NCBI RefSeq assembly: GCF_011947285.1
Contig: NZ_JAAOZT010000010.1
Location: forward strand, 1-64,000
Source: Glaciimonas immobilis
GTDB taxonomy: Bacteria; Pseudomonadota; Gammaproteobacteria; Burkholderiales; Burkholderiaceae_D
DNA: 64,000 nt
Direction: 5' to 3'
The notes below the pieces were generated by a model. It was not told where the DNA came from, searched no databases, and saw nothing but the letters and a program-made list of their open reading frames with translations. Shown one piece after another: positions 53,086 through 62,639 of the stretch (the first letter of the stretch is position 1; the number at the start of each line of letters is the position of its first letter). The position numbers were made by a program, and so were the translations under genes.

Positions 53086-54444
53086 ATGCCATTTTCTTTA
53101 TTGGGTCTACAGCCCTCCCTCATTCGTGCCGTTAGTCAAAAAGGCTATCTCACGCCGACCGCCATTCAGGAAGCCGCGATCCCCGCCATTTTGCAAGGCC
53201 ACGACGTGGTGGGTTCTGCCCAAACCGGCTCGGGCAAAACCGCAGCGTTCGCTTTGCCGATTTTGCAACTATTGCAAGATATCCAGACTGAAAACGCACC
53301 ACCCGGACGCGACACACGTGCTACGCGTCCAACGCGGGCATTGATTCTGGTGCCGACCCGAGAACTCGCGGCGCAAGTGGGCGAGTCAATCCAGACCTTG
53401 ATGCAATACAGCGGTCAGTCACTTAAAATGAAGACGTTATTTGGTGGCGTATCAATTAACCCGCAGATGATGGCATTACGGGGCGGGGCTGATATCGTGA
53501 TCGCCACGCCCGGGCGATTGCTGGACTTGCTGGATCACAACGCGTTGAAGATATCAGCGGTGGCGATGTTGGTGCTGGACGAGGCTGATCGCTTGCTGGA
53601 CCTCGGCTTTGCGGATGAAATCGGGCGAATTCTGGCGCTACTGCCCAAGCATCGCCAGAACATCTTTTTCTCCGCGACCTTTCCGCCTGCGGTTGAGGCA
53701 TTGTCCAAAAAGATTCTTAACAATCCCAAACGCATCGCAATCATCGCAACCGAAACGGCGCAACCAGCCATTTCGCAACGTGCGATTGCGGTCGATCCAA
53801 AACGTCGCACGCAGCTACTGGTACATCTGTTGAAACAAAATGAATGGGACCGCGTACTGGCTTTCGTCGCCACTAAATATGCCGCCGATTACGTGACCGA
53901 AAAACTGCACCGTTCAGGCGTGAAGGCCGCGGCGTTTCATGGCGAGTTCAGCCAAGGTGCGCGCACCCGCATATTGGCCGAATTCAAGGCCGGTGAGCTG
54001 CAGGTATTGGTTGCCACCGATGTGGCCGCGCGCGGTATTGATATTCCACAATTGCCGGTCGTCTTGAATTATGACTTGCCGCGTTCTGCTGTTGACTACA
54101 CGCATCGCATCGGTCGCACCGGTCGCGCGGGCGAATCGGGTATCGCGATTAGTTTTGTCAGTGCCGATACAGAAGCGCATTTTCGGCTGATAGAAAAGCG
54201 TCATGATATGCGCTGTCCACGGGAACAGATTGCGGGCTTTGAGCCGGTAGAGACGCTGGCGGCCGACTCGCCGTCTGCGCTGACCGCAAGTAATCCGTGG
54301 AATGCGGCGCTCAATGCGCTGAATTCCAGGGATGCAACATCGGAAAACTCGCCCGACAACCCTGTTAACGGGGGGATTAAAGGCAAACGCAAGAGCAAAA
54401 AAGACAAACTGCGGGAAGCGGCGACGACCGACCCGATAGAATAA
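53086..54444 (+). CDS. DEAD-box ATP-dependent RNA helicase (RhlE-like)
   Basis: 452 residues. All helicase motifs are visible: Q-motif region T-P-T-A-I-Q-E-A-A-I-P, motif I A-Q-T-G-S-G-K-T (about 45-52), Ia P-T-R-E-L-A, motif II L-D-E-A-D (about 165), motif III S-A-T-F-P, then F-V-A-T-K, T-D-V-A-A-R-G-I-D-I-P and motif VI H-R-I-G-R-T-G-R-A-G. The C-terminal tail of about 70 residues is basic (K-G-K-R-K-S-K-K-D-K), as in RhlE, which helps in ribosome assembly and RNA decay. The upstream ribosome site is poor. A polysaccharide deacetylase gene follows on the same strand. Confidence 0.93.
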   Translation: MPFSLLGLQPSLIRAVSQKGYLTPTAIQEAAIPAILQGHDVVGSAQTGSGKTAAFALPILQLLQDIQTENAPPGRDTRATRPTRALILVPTRELAAQVGESIQTLMQYSGQSLKMKTLFGGVSINPQMMALRGGADIVIATPGRLLDLLDHNALKISAVAMLVLDEADRLLDLGFADEIGRILALLPKHRQNIFFSATFPPAVEALSKKILNNPKRIAIIATETAQPAISQRAIAVDPKRRTQLLVHLLKQNEWDRVLAFVATKYAADYVTEKLHRSGVKAAAFHGEFSQGARTRILAEFKAGELQVLVATDVAARGIDIPQLPVVLNYDLPRSAVDYTHRIGRTGRAGESGIAISFVSADTEAHFRLIEKRHDMRCPREQIAGFEPVETLAADSPSALTASNPWNAALNALNSRDATSENSPDNPVNGGIKGKRKSKKDKLREAATTDPIE

Positions 54445-54654
54445 TGCCGGATGGCGTCAGTGCACGTTTTTAGCAATCTGAACACGCCAGCTAAACCTAT
54501 AATAAGTTTCCTAGCCAAATTTCTCATTAGCGCTGCCTCTTTAAAAAGGCAAGCGCATCACTTTTGTCTGCTGCGTATGTCCACCCTGTTCGCTTTACCT
54601 AACACCATCGCCACCGTGAATCCCGCGCATCCCGCGCTTGCAGCGATTGCTGTT

Positions 54655-55581
54655 ATGACTGGAAGAGGGGGCCGTTTTCGAAAAGCCCTTTTGCGCATGA
54701 TGGCCGTCTTGATAACTGGATTAATGGCCTTGGTAGTCACCGGCTGCGCCATTCAACCGGTTCCGATGTCACCGCAAACAGCAACAGCACTACAGTCGCA
54801 GCCGCCCATTCGATTTTTGCTGACCTTTGACGACGGCCCCGCTCGACCGAAGACGGATAATTCGACGCTCTCCATCCTCGATACGCTGGCAAATAACCCG
54901 GTTCAGCCGGGTATTAAAGCGCTCTTTTTTGTGCAGACGCGTTCGTCGGGCGCGGGCGAGACAGATTTCGGCCACAGCATATTACGACGGGAAGCAGAAG
55001 AAGGGCATCTGCTCGGCTTTCATACCGCCACGCCCCGGCATGCCAACCATCGCTTTCTCAGTCCCGAAAAATTCGAACAATCGCTCAACGATGGAATCAG
55101 CGACATTGTTGCGATTCAGGGCGTCGCGCCAAAATTGGTGCGACCGCCGTTCTGGAACTATGACGCACAGACCTTCGCGGCCTACCAACAACATGGCATG
55201 CATATTTTGCTCACGGATTTGAGTGCAAATGACGGCAAAATCTATGGCTTCAAAGCGAGCTTGCGCCGCCGCTCAAATATGTTGCATATGTTGACCGAGG
55301 TGCGCGCCAGAATCGCCGCCGGGGAGCTGCCAGCGGTTGACGGAAATATCCCTGTCGTGGTGACTTTTCATGATATCAATGGCTACACCGCCGACCACAT
55401 GGCGGAATATCTGCAAATTTTGCTTGATTGTGCTCGCGCCGTTCAGTTGCCGACTGCCGCCAAACCATTTTATGATAACAGCGGTGCGGTGGAGCGCGCC
55501 GCGTTGACGCGAAGTGTTCGGGATGGTTCGCAAAGCCCACACCTGCCCGGTTTCTGGAATTTCTTTTGGGCGTGGTTATAA
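54655..55581 (+). CDS. Polysaccharide deacetylase-type lipoprotein
   Basis: 308 residues from the ATG at 54655 (M-T-G-R-G-G-R-F-R-K), picked because a lipoprotein signal follows, ending V-V-T-G-C; the frame is open to 54451 and other ATGs (54577, 54697) are possible. The NodB/CE4 fold is shown by L-L-T-F-D-D-G-P-A (motif 1 with catalytic Asp and metal Asp), G-F-H-T-A-T-P-R-H (motif 2, with the second His shifted from the usual H-S-x-x-H), and V-R-P-P-F-W-N-Y-D (motif 3). V-V-V-T-F-H-D-I-N supplies the last His. It would remove acetyl groups from an envelope glycan. The substrate is unknown. Confidence 0.8.
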   Translation: MTGRGGRFRKALLRMMAVLITGLMALVVTGCAIQPVPMSPQTATALQSQPPIRFLLTFDDGPARPKTDNSTLSILDTLANNPVQPGIKALFFVQTRSSGAGETDFGHSILRREAEEGHLLGFHTATPRHANHRFLSPEKFEQSLNDGISDIVAIQGVAPKLVRPPFWNYDAQTFAAYQQHGMHILLTDLSANDGKIYGFKASLRRRSNMLHMLTEVRARIAAGELPAVDGNIPVVVTFHDINGYTADHMAEYLQILLDCARAVQLPTAAKPFYDNSGAVERAALTRSVRDGSQSPHLPGFWNFFWAWL

Positions 55582-55822
55582 CGGTCGTTGTGCAACAACC
55601 GCAACACGGCGCAAACACGGTACACAATCGCAGCCCACGTCGCTACAATGGCAAAGTTGTCAGCTTGTGGCAACCTGTTAATCTGCAACGGAAAATCTTG
55701 ACCACGCAACCTCTGCAGTCCGTATTAAGGTACTTCACGCCAGCCGCATTATCCGTTATCAGCACCATTGCTGCCTCGAATCAATTGCCGGTTTAATAAT
55801 AGTTATTTGTAAGGGAAATTAT

Positions 55823-57592
55823 ATGCGTCTCAAAGATTGGCTTAAGCCCCTAATCGCATCCGTTCTTGCGCTAGCCTTAATTGGTAATGGCTACGCAGTC
55901 GGCGTACCCGCGGTTGAAGCAAAGAATGGCATGGTTGTGACCTCCCAGCATTTGGCATCACAAGTAGGCGTGGACATCCTGAAAATGGGCGGTAACGCCG
56001 TGGATGCAGCTGTCGCAGTCGGATACGCTCAAGCGGTGGTTAATCCATGCTGCGGTAATATCGGTGGTGGCGGATTTATGACCATCCATTTGGCCGATGG
56101 ACGCGATACCTTCATCAATTTCCGTGAAAAAGCACCAGCAGCGGCCAGCGCCAACATGTACCTCGATGCAGACGGCAAAGTGATTGGTGACGCCAGTTTG
56201 TACGGCTATCTGGCTGTCGGCGTACCGGGCACAGTGTTGGGACTCGACACTGCGCAGCGCAAATACGGCAAGCTGACGCGTGCTCAGGTAATGCTACCCG
56301 CCATTAAGCTGGCGCGGACTGGATTCATACTCAACCGCGGCGACACCGATATTCTCGATACAACCATCAAAAACTTCAAAAAAGATCCAGAAGCCAGCAG
56401 GATTTTCTTGCGCCGCGATGGTTCGCCATTGCAACCGGGCGACCGTCTGGTACAGAAAGATCTGGCCAGGACGCTTGAGGCGATTTCCAGACACGGGCCT
56501 GACGCCTTTTATAAAGGCGCTATTCCAGAAGCAGTTGAACGCGCCTCCAAGAGCGGCAAAGGGATCATCACTGCAGCCGATTTTGCTGATTACAAAATCA
56601 CAGAAACTGCGCCTGTAAGTTGCGATTACCGTGGTTATGTATTTGTGTCTGCACCACCGCCAAGCTCAGGCGGCGCGACCATGTGCCAGATTTTGAATAC
56701 GTTGGAAGGATATGACTTGAAGTCGATGGGCTTTAACTCCGCCGCTGCCATCCATGTCATGACAGAAGCCATGCGTCATGCTTACATGGACCGCAATACA
56801 TTTCTGGGCGATCCGGAATTTGTAAAAAATCCGCTTGATCGTTTATTAAGCAAGCCTTACGCTGCAGCAATTCGTGAAAAAATCAGCGCCGACAAAGCAA
56901 CCCCATCCGCAGAAGTGCAACCCGGCATGGCACCGCATGAAAAGCCTGAAACCACGCATTACTCTATTGTGGACAAAGATGGTAATGCCGTGTCCACCAC
57001 CTACACCATCAATGGTCGTTTTGGCGCGGTCGTGATTGCGCCGGGCACGGGATTTTTCCTGAACGATGAGATGGATGACTTCACCGTCAAAATTGGCGTA
57101 AAGAATTTATACGGTCTGGTGCAAGGCGCGACTAATTCGATTGCGCCGGGCAAACGTCCGTTGTCATCGATGTCACCAACCTTGATTACCAAAGATGGTA
57201 AGACCTTCATGGTCCTTGGTTCGCCAGGCGGCTCCCGGATTATCACTATCACCCTGGAAACAGCGCTGAATGTGATCGATTTCGGCATGAGTCCGCAAGA
57301 AGCAGTGGATGCGCCGCGTTTTCATCACCAGTGGCTACCGGATGAGGTCTTTTATGAAACCCGTGGCATATCGGCAGATAGTTTGAAAATCCTGCGTGGA
57401 ATGGGTTACAAAATGACCGAACAAACTCCTTGGGGCGCTGCCGAAGTCATTATGATTGGCTTGCCGGGTGCAGCGGGGGTTTCCGCAGCCAGCTCTGGTA
57501 ACGACGCCGGAGTCTCAGGTAAAGTATTGCCGGGGTTCTACTACGGTGCAAACGATGGTCGTCGGCCTGCTGGTGCAGCCATGGGTTATTAA
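55823..57592 (+). CDS. ggt: Gamma-glutamyltransferase (Ggt), periplasmic
   Basis: 589 residues with a signal peptide (hydrophobic about 8-25). Ggt is made as one chain that cuts itself; the nucleophile is the first Thr of T-T-H-Y-S-I-V-D-K-D-G-N-A (T377). Upstream, N-A-V-D-A-A-V-A-V-G-Y-A and N-P-C-C-G-N-I-G-G-G-G-F, and downstream R-P-L-S-S-M-S-P-T and G-S-P-G-G-S-R-I-I, form the substrate pocket. It breaks glutathione and other gamma-glutamyl compounds, freeing glutamate and cysteinyl-glycine. The length matches the family. A clean terminator lies 49 bp downstream. Confidence 0.95.
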   Translation: MRLKDWLKPLIASVLALALIGNGYAVGVPAVEAKNGMVVTSQHLASQVGVDILKMGGNAVDAAVAVGYAQAVVNPCCGNIGGGGFMTIHLADGRDTFINFREKAPAAASANMYLDADGKVIGDASLYGYLAVGVPGTVLGLDTAQRKYGKLTRAQVMLPAIKLARTGFILNRGDTDILDTTIKNFKKDPEASRIFLRRDGSPLQPGDRLVQKDLARTLEAISRHGPDAFYKGAIPEAVERASKSGKGIITAADFADYKITETAPVSCDYRGYVFVSAPPPSSGGATMCQILNTLEGYDLKSMGFNSAAAIHVMTEAMRHAYMDRNTFLGDPEFVKNPLDRLLSKPYAAAIREKISADKATPSAEVQPGMAPHEKPETTHYSIVDKDGNAVSTTYTINGRFGAVVIAPGTGFFLNDEMDDFTVKIGVKNLYGLVQGATNSIAPGKRPLSSMSPTLITKDGKTFMVLGSPGGSRIITITLETALNVIDFGMSPQEAVDAPRFHHQWLPDEVFYETRGISADSLKILRGMGYKMTEQTPWGAAEVIMIGLPGAAGVSAASSGNDAGVSGKVLPGFYYGANDGRRPAGAAMGY

Positions 57593-57640
57593 GATTCTGG
57601 TGATTTCGGTCAAATGGCCGAATCATTGACCTAAAAAATA

Positions 57641-57668
57641 AAAAGGAAGCGTTCGCGCTTCCTTTTTT
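57641..57668 (+). terminator. Rho-independent terminator after ggt
   Basis: AAAAGGAAGCG-TTCG-CGCTTCCTTTT: an 11-bp stem closed by a stable TTCG tetraloop and followed by a T-run. It lies 49 bp past the ggt stop. Confidence 0.93.
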
Positions 57669-57832
57669 TGGATTTTGACATTGACGTGTTCCGGGTCAGG
57701 CTGATGCAATCGTCCGGTTGATCCCTGAATCGCCGCATAGCCTTAATTACGCACGGCAGGCCGACCATTACTTGGGTAAAATTGAATAATACACACCCAA
57801 CCAGCCGCCTTCAATTTACCGAGAAAGTCATC

Positions 57833-58159
57833 ATGCCCACAGTCCGTTTAGAAGGCAGCCTCCTTACCGATTGGGATGCCTTTCATACCGAATCCCAGAA
57901 AGTTTTTGGCTTCCCCGACTTTTATGGTCGCAACATGAGCGCCTGGATCGATTGCCTAAGCTATTTGCGCGATGAAGACGGAATGAGTAAATTCCGGCTG
58001 AAGCCAAATGAAACGCTGATTATCGAACTCCACGACACCGAACTATTGCAAAAAAAAGCCCCTGAAATTCTGGAGGAATTGCGTTTTTGTGTCAGCGCTA
58101 TTAACGAGCGCTATGACGATTACGGTGAGAAGTTGGCGTTGATTTTACGATTGTGTTGA
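57833..58159 (+). CDS. Barstar-family protein (solitary)
   Basis: 108 residues from the ATG at 57833 (M-P-T-V-R-L-E-G-S-L), with GAGAAAG upstream; the frame starts earlier at a TTG without a ribosome site. The barstar fold is shown by D-W-D-A-F-H-T-E-S-Q-K-V-F-G-F-P-D-F-Y-G-R-N-M-S-A-W-I-D-C-L-S (about 13-43), where the F-Y-G-x-N-x-x-A-x-x-D signature falls. Barstar blocks the RNase barnase. No barnase-like gene is next to it here, so it may act on a chromosomal or invading toxin from elsewhere, or in some other inhibitory role. Confidence 0.9.
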   Translation: MPTVRLEGSLLTDWDAFHTESQKVFGFPDFYGRNMSAWIDCLSYLRDEDGMSKFRLKPNETLIIELHDTELLQKKAPEILEELRFCVSAINERYDDYGEKLALILRLC

Positions 58160-59104
58160 GTTTGCCGCCGTTAATCGGATGGGATGCATAATCGCTGCTG
58201 GAATAGATAGCCGCGGTGCCAACTGTGCCAATTGTGCCAATAACGCCTAGGCCATCGACCCTTCGGAATTTGGTTCAATTTCTTCCCCAGTGCCGCCACG
58301 GCCGCGCTGTATCAATCCTCTGCAAGAAGCGATCACAACACGTGTGTTTCTTTTTGGCAGCGTAATTCTCCATGCCTGAAAAGCTTTTTTGCACGAACGG
58401 ATCGTCAATCCAAGGAAAAGCGTTATTGTCTCGGCATCTATAAATTACCGAAACCGCTGCTGTCCGCATAGCATTCGCTAGTTTGCGTGTTGATGATGTG
58501 CTTTCTAACTTTATAATATTTTGTTGATGCAATTTCTATTTAGAAATGTTGTAAAATAAAAATTTGGTCATCGTGGTCGCGACCATGCACAACATTATTG
58601 AAGATTTTAAACATGAAAATCACCACTAAAATCCGCATGCCTCTAGATATCGATCCATTCTTTGGAATATCAGTATCCTGCGATGAACCCTGAAAAATAT
58701 TTACCCGTCCCCACTTTGCCTCGAGGAAAATAAAATATGTGCGTTGCATTGGTTATCGGTGTTGTATTCGTTGTCGCATTCGTATTGCGCAATGGAGCAA
58801 CAATGAGCTATATGCCTGACGCCGTGTCTTTTTTGCGCATTTACAACAAGAAATTCTTGTAACGTTCGCGAACTTTGTCATTTTTCGGGAAATATCGTCT
58901 GTCAATTGCCCCCGTTAGCGATCTCAACGATACCAGCGAGCGCAAGGGCATCCTCGAGCATCAGCTTTACATGGAGACCGTCCGCGTTCAACCTGATTTT
59001 GAGCCGTGGAGGGTTGTAGAGGCTTAATTTTTCAGGCTGTTCAAGTATCTCTTTATTGGCCGCTACCGTGCGACTCGCCTCTCCTTTATTGGATTAGTTT
59101 CTGA
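58160..59104. other. Long intergenic region before rpfF
   Basis: About 945 bp without a gene I can support. Two minus-strand frames of about 70-85 codons exist, but they show no family features or ribosome sites. AT-rich sequence at 58505-58570 could be a promoter. TGGTCGCGACCA (58574-58585) is a perfect 12-bp palindrome near it. Decayed coding sequence is possible, but nothing specific is recognised. Confidence 0.5.
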
Positions 59105-60055
59105 ATGCCATTACTAAATCACCTTAAAACCCGACGTTTTATCGAAGCTGGTACGCTTTCCCAAATGTCTGCCTGGTACGAAGCTGAGCGCAATGTGATG
59201 TGGATGATGTTGCATGCCCATCCGCGCCCCTGTTTCAACCCTGAGCTTCTTAAAGACATCTCTAACCTGACTCGCGCGGCACGCGCTTTCCATTTGCCTA
59301 TTGATTTCTGGGTCACTGGCTCTACGGTCCCTGGCCTCTACAACGTCGGTGGGGATTTGTCCTATTTTGCGCATCATATTCGCTCCGGTGAGCGTGCGCC
59401 GCTGATGGCATATGCCCGCGCTTGCGTGGACGCGGTGTATGAAGCAATGAACGGCTTTGGCGTCGGTGCTATCACGATTGCAATGGTAGAAGGAACGGCG
59501 CTGGGCGGTGGCTTTGAAGCTGCACTGGCCCACGAATACGTGTTAGCACAAAAGGAGGCGAAGTTGGGATTTCCAGAGATCGCCTTTAACCTGTATCCGG
59601 GCATGGGTGCCTACTCCCTGGTGGCGCGCAAAGCACATATGCGTCTTGCAGAGCAGCTAATCAGTACAGGCGAAGCACACAGTGCGGTATGGCATCATGA
59701 AAAAGGTCTGGTCGACCGATTATTCGATGAGGGCGACGCCTATAAGGCGACCCGCACTTTTATTGACGGTATCCGGCCAAAACTTAACGGCATCCGTGCA
59801 ATGCTGCGTACACGCCGGCGGGTGTTGCCTATTACTAAGACCGAATTGCTGGATATTACGGAAGACTGGGCCGAGTCGGCGTTCCAGCTACAAGAAAAAG
59901 ACCTCGCGTACATGGAACGATTGGTGCTGCTACAGAATAAACGCAGTGTTAAGTCTTCGGTTGTTGCGACTAAGGACGTGTCGGTACCGCTGGTAAGTAC
60001 GTCTGTTGCATCGATAACTCCCCTATTTTCGGTCGTACCGCCTACACCTGCATAG
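59105..60055 (+). CDS. rpfF: RpfF-type BDSF synthase (crotonase family)
   Basis: 316 residues of the enoyl-CoA hydratase/isomerase fold. The two acid residues of RpfF occur as E138 in G-G-G-F-E-A-A and E158 in G-F-P-E-I, 20 residues apart as in Xanthomonas RpfF (E141/E161). G-L-Y-N-V-G-G-D-L (oxyanion hole) and I-R-S-G-E-R-A-P-L are also like that family. RpfF dehydrates and frees a 3-hydroxyacyl-ACP to give cis-2-unsaturated fatty acids such as BDSF. A Ser/Val/Pro-rich tail of about 25 residues is extra. It converges with the rpfR gene, the same gene order as in Burkholderia. Confidence 0.92.
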   Translation: MPLLNHLKTRRFIEAGTLSQMSAWYEAERNVMWMMLHAHPRPCFNPELLKDISNLTRAARAFHLPIDFWVTGSTVPGLYNVGGDLSYFAHHIRSGERAPLMAYARACVDAVYEAMNGFGVGAITIAMVEGTALGGGFEAALAHEYVLAQKEAKLGFPEIAFNLYPGMGAYSLVARKAHMRLAEQLISTGEAHSAVWHHEKGLVDRLFDEGDAYKATRTFIDGIRPKLNGIRAMLRTRRRVLPITKTELLDITEDWAESAFQLQEKDLAYMERLVLLQNKRSVKSSVVATKDVSVPLVSTSVASITPLFSVVPPTPA

Positions 60056-60093
60056 GCTTTGGGCCTTGCAACGCACCCAAAAATTAAAGAAAA

Positions 60094-60120
60094 GCCCCGG
60101 AAGTCGCTGACTTCCGGGGC
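60094..60120 (-). terminator. Terminator between rpfF and rpfR
   Basis: A perfect 12-bp stem GCCCCGGAAGTC / GACTTCCGGGGC with a 3-nt loop. Read on the minus strand it is followed by TTTTCTTTAATTTTT, so it ends rpfR transcripts. On the plus strand it could still slow rpfF transcripts. Confidence 0.88.
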
Positions 60121-60201
60121 AGATGGGCTGAGATATTGAGTCTTCAACGGTCAGGACCATAATCGTGCATGCTGAGGAACGGACTAACTATCGCCTTTTC
60201 G

Positions 60202-62223
60202 CTAGCTTGCCCGCTTTGTGACTATGCGCACCACCTTGTTCGAGGACGCTGGCATCCAGGCCATCAAGTCCGACAGCTTCATGGGCTTTGCGAACAGAAA
60301 ACCCTGGGCATAATCGATCCCGATATTCCGTAAAAAATCTGCTTGCTCAGGGGTCTCGATACACTCGGCAACGATTTTAAGATTCAGCGCGTTACCGACT
60401 GCGACCATAGAACGGACGAGCGCCTGCGCCTTGGCATCAGTATGAATCGATTTAATGAAACTTCCATCGAGTTTCAGTACGTCCAGCGGTAAACGGGCCA
60501 ATTGTGATAATGATGAGTACCCCGTACCGAAGTCATCCAGATGCACTTCTGCCCCCAGTTCGCGGAACATGCGAATGAGGCGGTGCGCCAATCTTTCGTC
60601 TTCTGCCAAACAGCTTTCAGTTAATTCGATGTCGACCATTGATGGCGACAGATCGTTGGACAGAATGGCGCGCGTAAAGTCTTCAATGATGGTCGGAATG
60701 CGTAATTGCCGGGCCGATATATTAATCGCTATACGCAAGTTAAGCCCTTGTTTTTTCCAGGCCCCAGCCTGTTTGGCAGCCGTTTCCATGACCCAACGTC
60801 CGAGCGGCACAATCAACCCGGATTCTTCGGCATACGGAATAAATGCTCCCGGCATTATTAAGCCGCGCTTTGGATGATTCCAGCGAATCAGCGCTTCGAC
60901 ACTATCTATTTCGCCAGTCAACAAAGACACTTTTGGTTGATAATATAGTTCGAATTGGTTTTCCGCCAGCGCGTTACGCATGTTCGTGTCGAGCCAAACA
61001 TATTCGCTGATTTTTTCGTTCATCTTCGGCGAGAACACGCAGAACGTGCGTTTGCCCTCGTCCTTTGCGACATACATCGCGGTATCGGCGCTGCGGATCA
61101 ACTCTTCGAGGTTCGCGCCGTGCTCGGGGAACATGGCAATTCCCATCGAGCATCCGGAGTAGACTTCGGCACGCGTGAGCTGGAAAGGTTGCTTCATGCG
61201 CTCAAGAATGCGGTGCGCCGTGGCTTCGACCTTTTCTTGGGACCCCGTTGCCACCATAATGAGAAACTCATCACCTCCTAGCCGCGCAATGACGTCGTTT
61301 TCGGTCAGACAGGTGCGCAGGGCAACCGAGACCTCCTTGATCAGCGTGTCGCCGGTGAGATGGCCGTAGTGGTCGTTTACCTTTTTAAAGTTGTCCAGGT
61401 CGAGAAATAGCAGTCCGAAGGCGTTGGGATTCGGCGCGGTAACCGCAGCGGTAATTTTTTCCTCGATGGCATTGCGGTTCGGCAGACCGGTTAAGGCGTC
61501 GGTAGTGGCCATTTCGACCAATTGCTCCTGCGCACGTAATTCTTCCGTTACATCGGTGCCGGAGCAAACGAGGTATTTTTCTGGTACGCCGCTCCCGGAT
61601 TCGATAATGGTATTGCGCCACTTAATTATGCGGACACCCTTATTGGTATTAATAGGACGCATCGTTTCATACGTTTTTGCTTGCCGGAAGAAATCACTAA
61701 CGCTAGAGCGCGTCTCCTCTCGCTGTGTCTCATTGACAAAGAGATCCAATGCGTTTTTTCCCACAACATCCGACTCCAGGACGCCCGTAACCTCTTCGCA
61801 CAACCGATTGAATCGTTTGATTTTTCCTGCGCTATCAATAATGATAACGAGCGAATTTACCTCAGAGACGACTTGTTCAGCAAAAGTCAGGCTGCTCTCC
61901 AGATCCTTTGCAACCGCGTCCGTGTCGCCGTAATGCGCAGCGGTTCCGCCCCACATCCAGGTATCGATTTTTCGGCCAACCAAATGGAGCCGGATAGGAT
62001 TGCCAAAAATCGCAACGGAAAGCGCAATAGTCGAGGTAACGCCAGTCATCGAGCGTACCTCCCGCGCTTGCGCGGGTGATAGTTCGATAGCAGCCGTGGC
62101 GGTGTTGTTCTCGCCTGACAAATTCAGCGCATCGCTATCGGTGGTTATCTTCCAATATGGACTGTTTGTACCGAAGTGCGTAAAAAGCTGGGGGTTATCA
62201 ATGTCTTCTTCAATATTAAGCAT
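60202..62223 (-). CDS. rpfR: RpfR-type BDSF receptor (PAS-GGDEF-EAL)
   Basis: 673 residues, close to the length of Burkholderia RpfR. Order: an N-terminal domain (about 1-105) that in RpfR binds RpfF, a PAS domain (about 110-225) which senses BDSF, a GGDEF domain with an intact R-L-G-G-D-E-F (about 320) and an EAL domain with V-E-A-L-I-R-W (about 430) and L-D-D-F-G-T-G. In RpfR, BDSF binding favours c-di-GMP breakdown by the EAL domain. Its convergent placement with rpfF and shared terminator region supports the pairing. The start at 62223 has no obvious strong ribosome site in the raw sequence. Confidence 0.92.
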   Translation of the reverse strand: MLNIEEDIDNPQLFTHFGTNSPYWKITTDSDALNLSGENNTATAAIELSPAQAREVRSMTGVTSTIALSVAIFGNPIRLHLVGRKIDTWMWGGTAAHYGDTDAVAKDLESSLTFAEQVVSEVNSLVIIIDSAGKIKRFNRLCEEVTGVLESDVVGKNALDLFVNETQREETRSSVSDFFRQAKTYETMRPINTNKGVRIIKWRNTIIESGSGVPEKYLVCSGTDVTEELRAQEQLVEMATTDALTGLPNRNAIEEKITAAVTAPNPNAFGLLFLDLDNFKKVNDHYGHLTGDTLIKEVSVALRTCLTENDVIARLGGDEFLIMVATGSQEKVEATAHRILERMKQPFQLTRAEVYSGCSMGIAMFPEHGANLEELIRSADTAMYVAKDEGKRTFCVFSPKMNEKISEYVWLDTNMRNALAENQFELYYQPKVSLLTGEIDSVEALIRWNHPKRGLIMPGAFIPYAEESGLIVPLGRWVMETAAKQAGAWKKQGLNLRIAINISARQLRIPTIIEDFTRAILSNDLSPSMVDIELTESCLAEDERLAHRLIRMFRELGAEVHLDDFGTGYSSLSQLARLPLDVLKLDGSFIKSIHTDAKAQALVRSMVAVGNALNLKIVAECIETPEQADFLRNIGIDYAQGFLFAKPMKLSDLMAWMPASSNKVVRIVTKRAS

Positions 62224-62396
62224 CGCTACTCTCTTGTGTCACGCTTCTGAAGGCGTCATCCATTAGATTAATTTGTTCTATAACATTGCGCCAATAATGA
62301 TTCTTTTAATACATTAACCATTCCTTGAACATTAGCAACGTTACCTATATGCACATAATAAGGGAGATTTTGTGATGCATGGACCGATATGTTGTT

Positions 62397-62639
62397 TTAA
62401 GCAGTAAAAAGGCCGGGCGATAGGGGGAAATCCGATTGAAGCTTGGTTCTCTGGCCGCTTTGGGGACTGGAAACGGCCTGTTTAATGCCAAACCCAGCGA
62501 CGGTGTAGTGCGTGACCAGTTGGCGTAAATCGGTGAGCGAGCGTAGCTGATCGCGTCCGTCGTAGCTAAACTTGACCCCGGGTTCTCCCACATTGGTACA
62601 TAGCGGGGCCAATAATAAGTTGGTGGGTGCACTGATCAA
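62397..62639 (-). pseudogene. RHS-repeat protein fragment
   Basis: An 80-residue frame containing S-Y-D-G-R-D-Q-L-R-S-L-T-D-L-R-Q-L-V-T-H-Y-T-V-A-G-F-G, one degenerate YD/RHS repeat of the kind strung along RHS toxins and insecticidal proteins. Nothing of the conserved core or toxic tip is left on either side. The flanking 62224-62396 and 62640-62747 hold nothing recognisable. It is a scrap left by a lost or shuffled RHS gene. Confidence 0.65.

Noticed and set aside
58275-58749. Two minus-strand frames of 69 and 85 codons before rpfF
   Set aside because: No ribosome sites, no domain-like pattern; kept only as part of the described gap.
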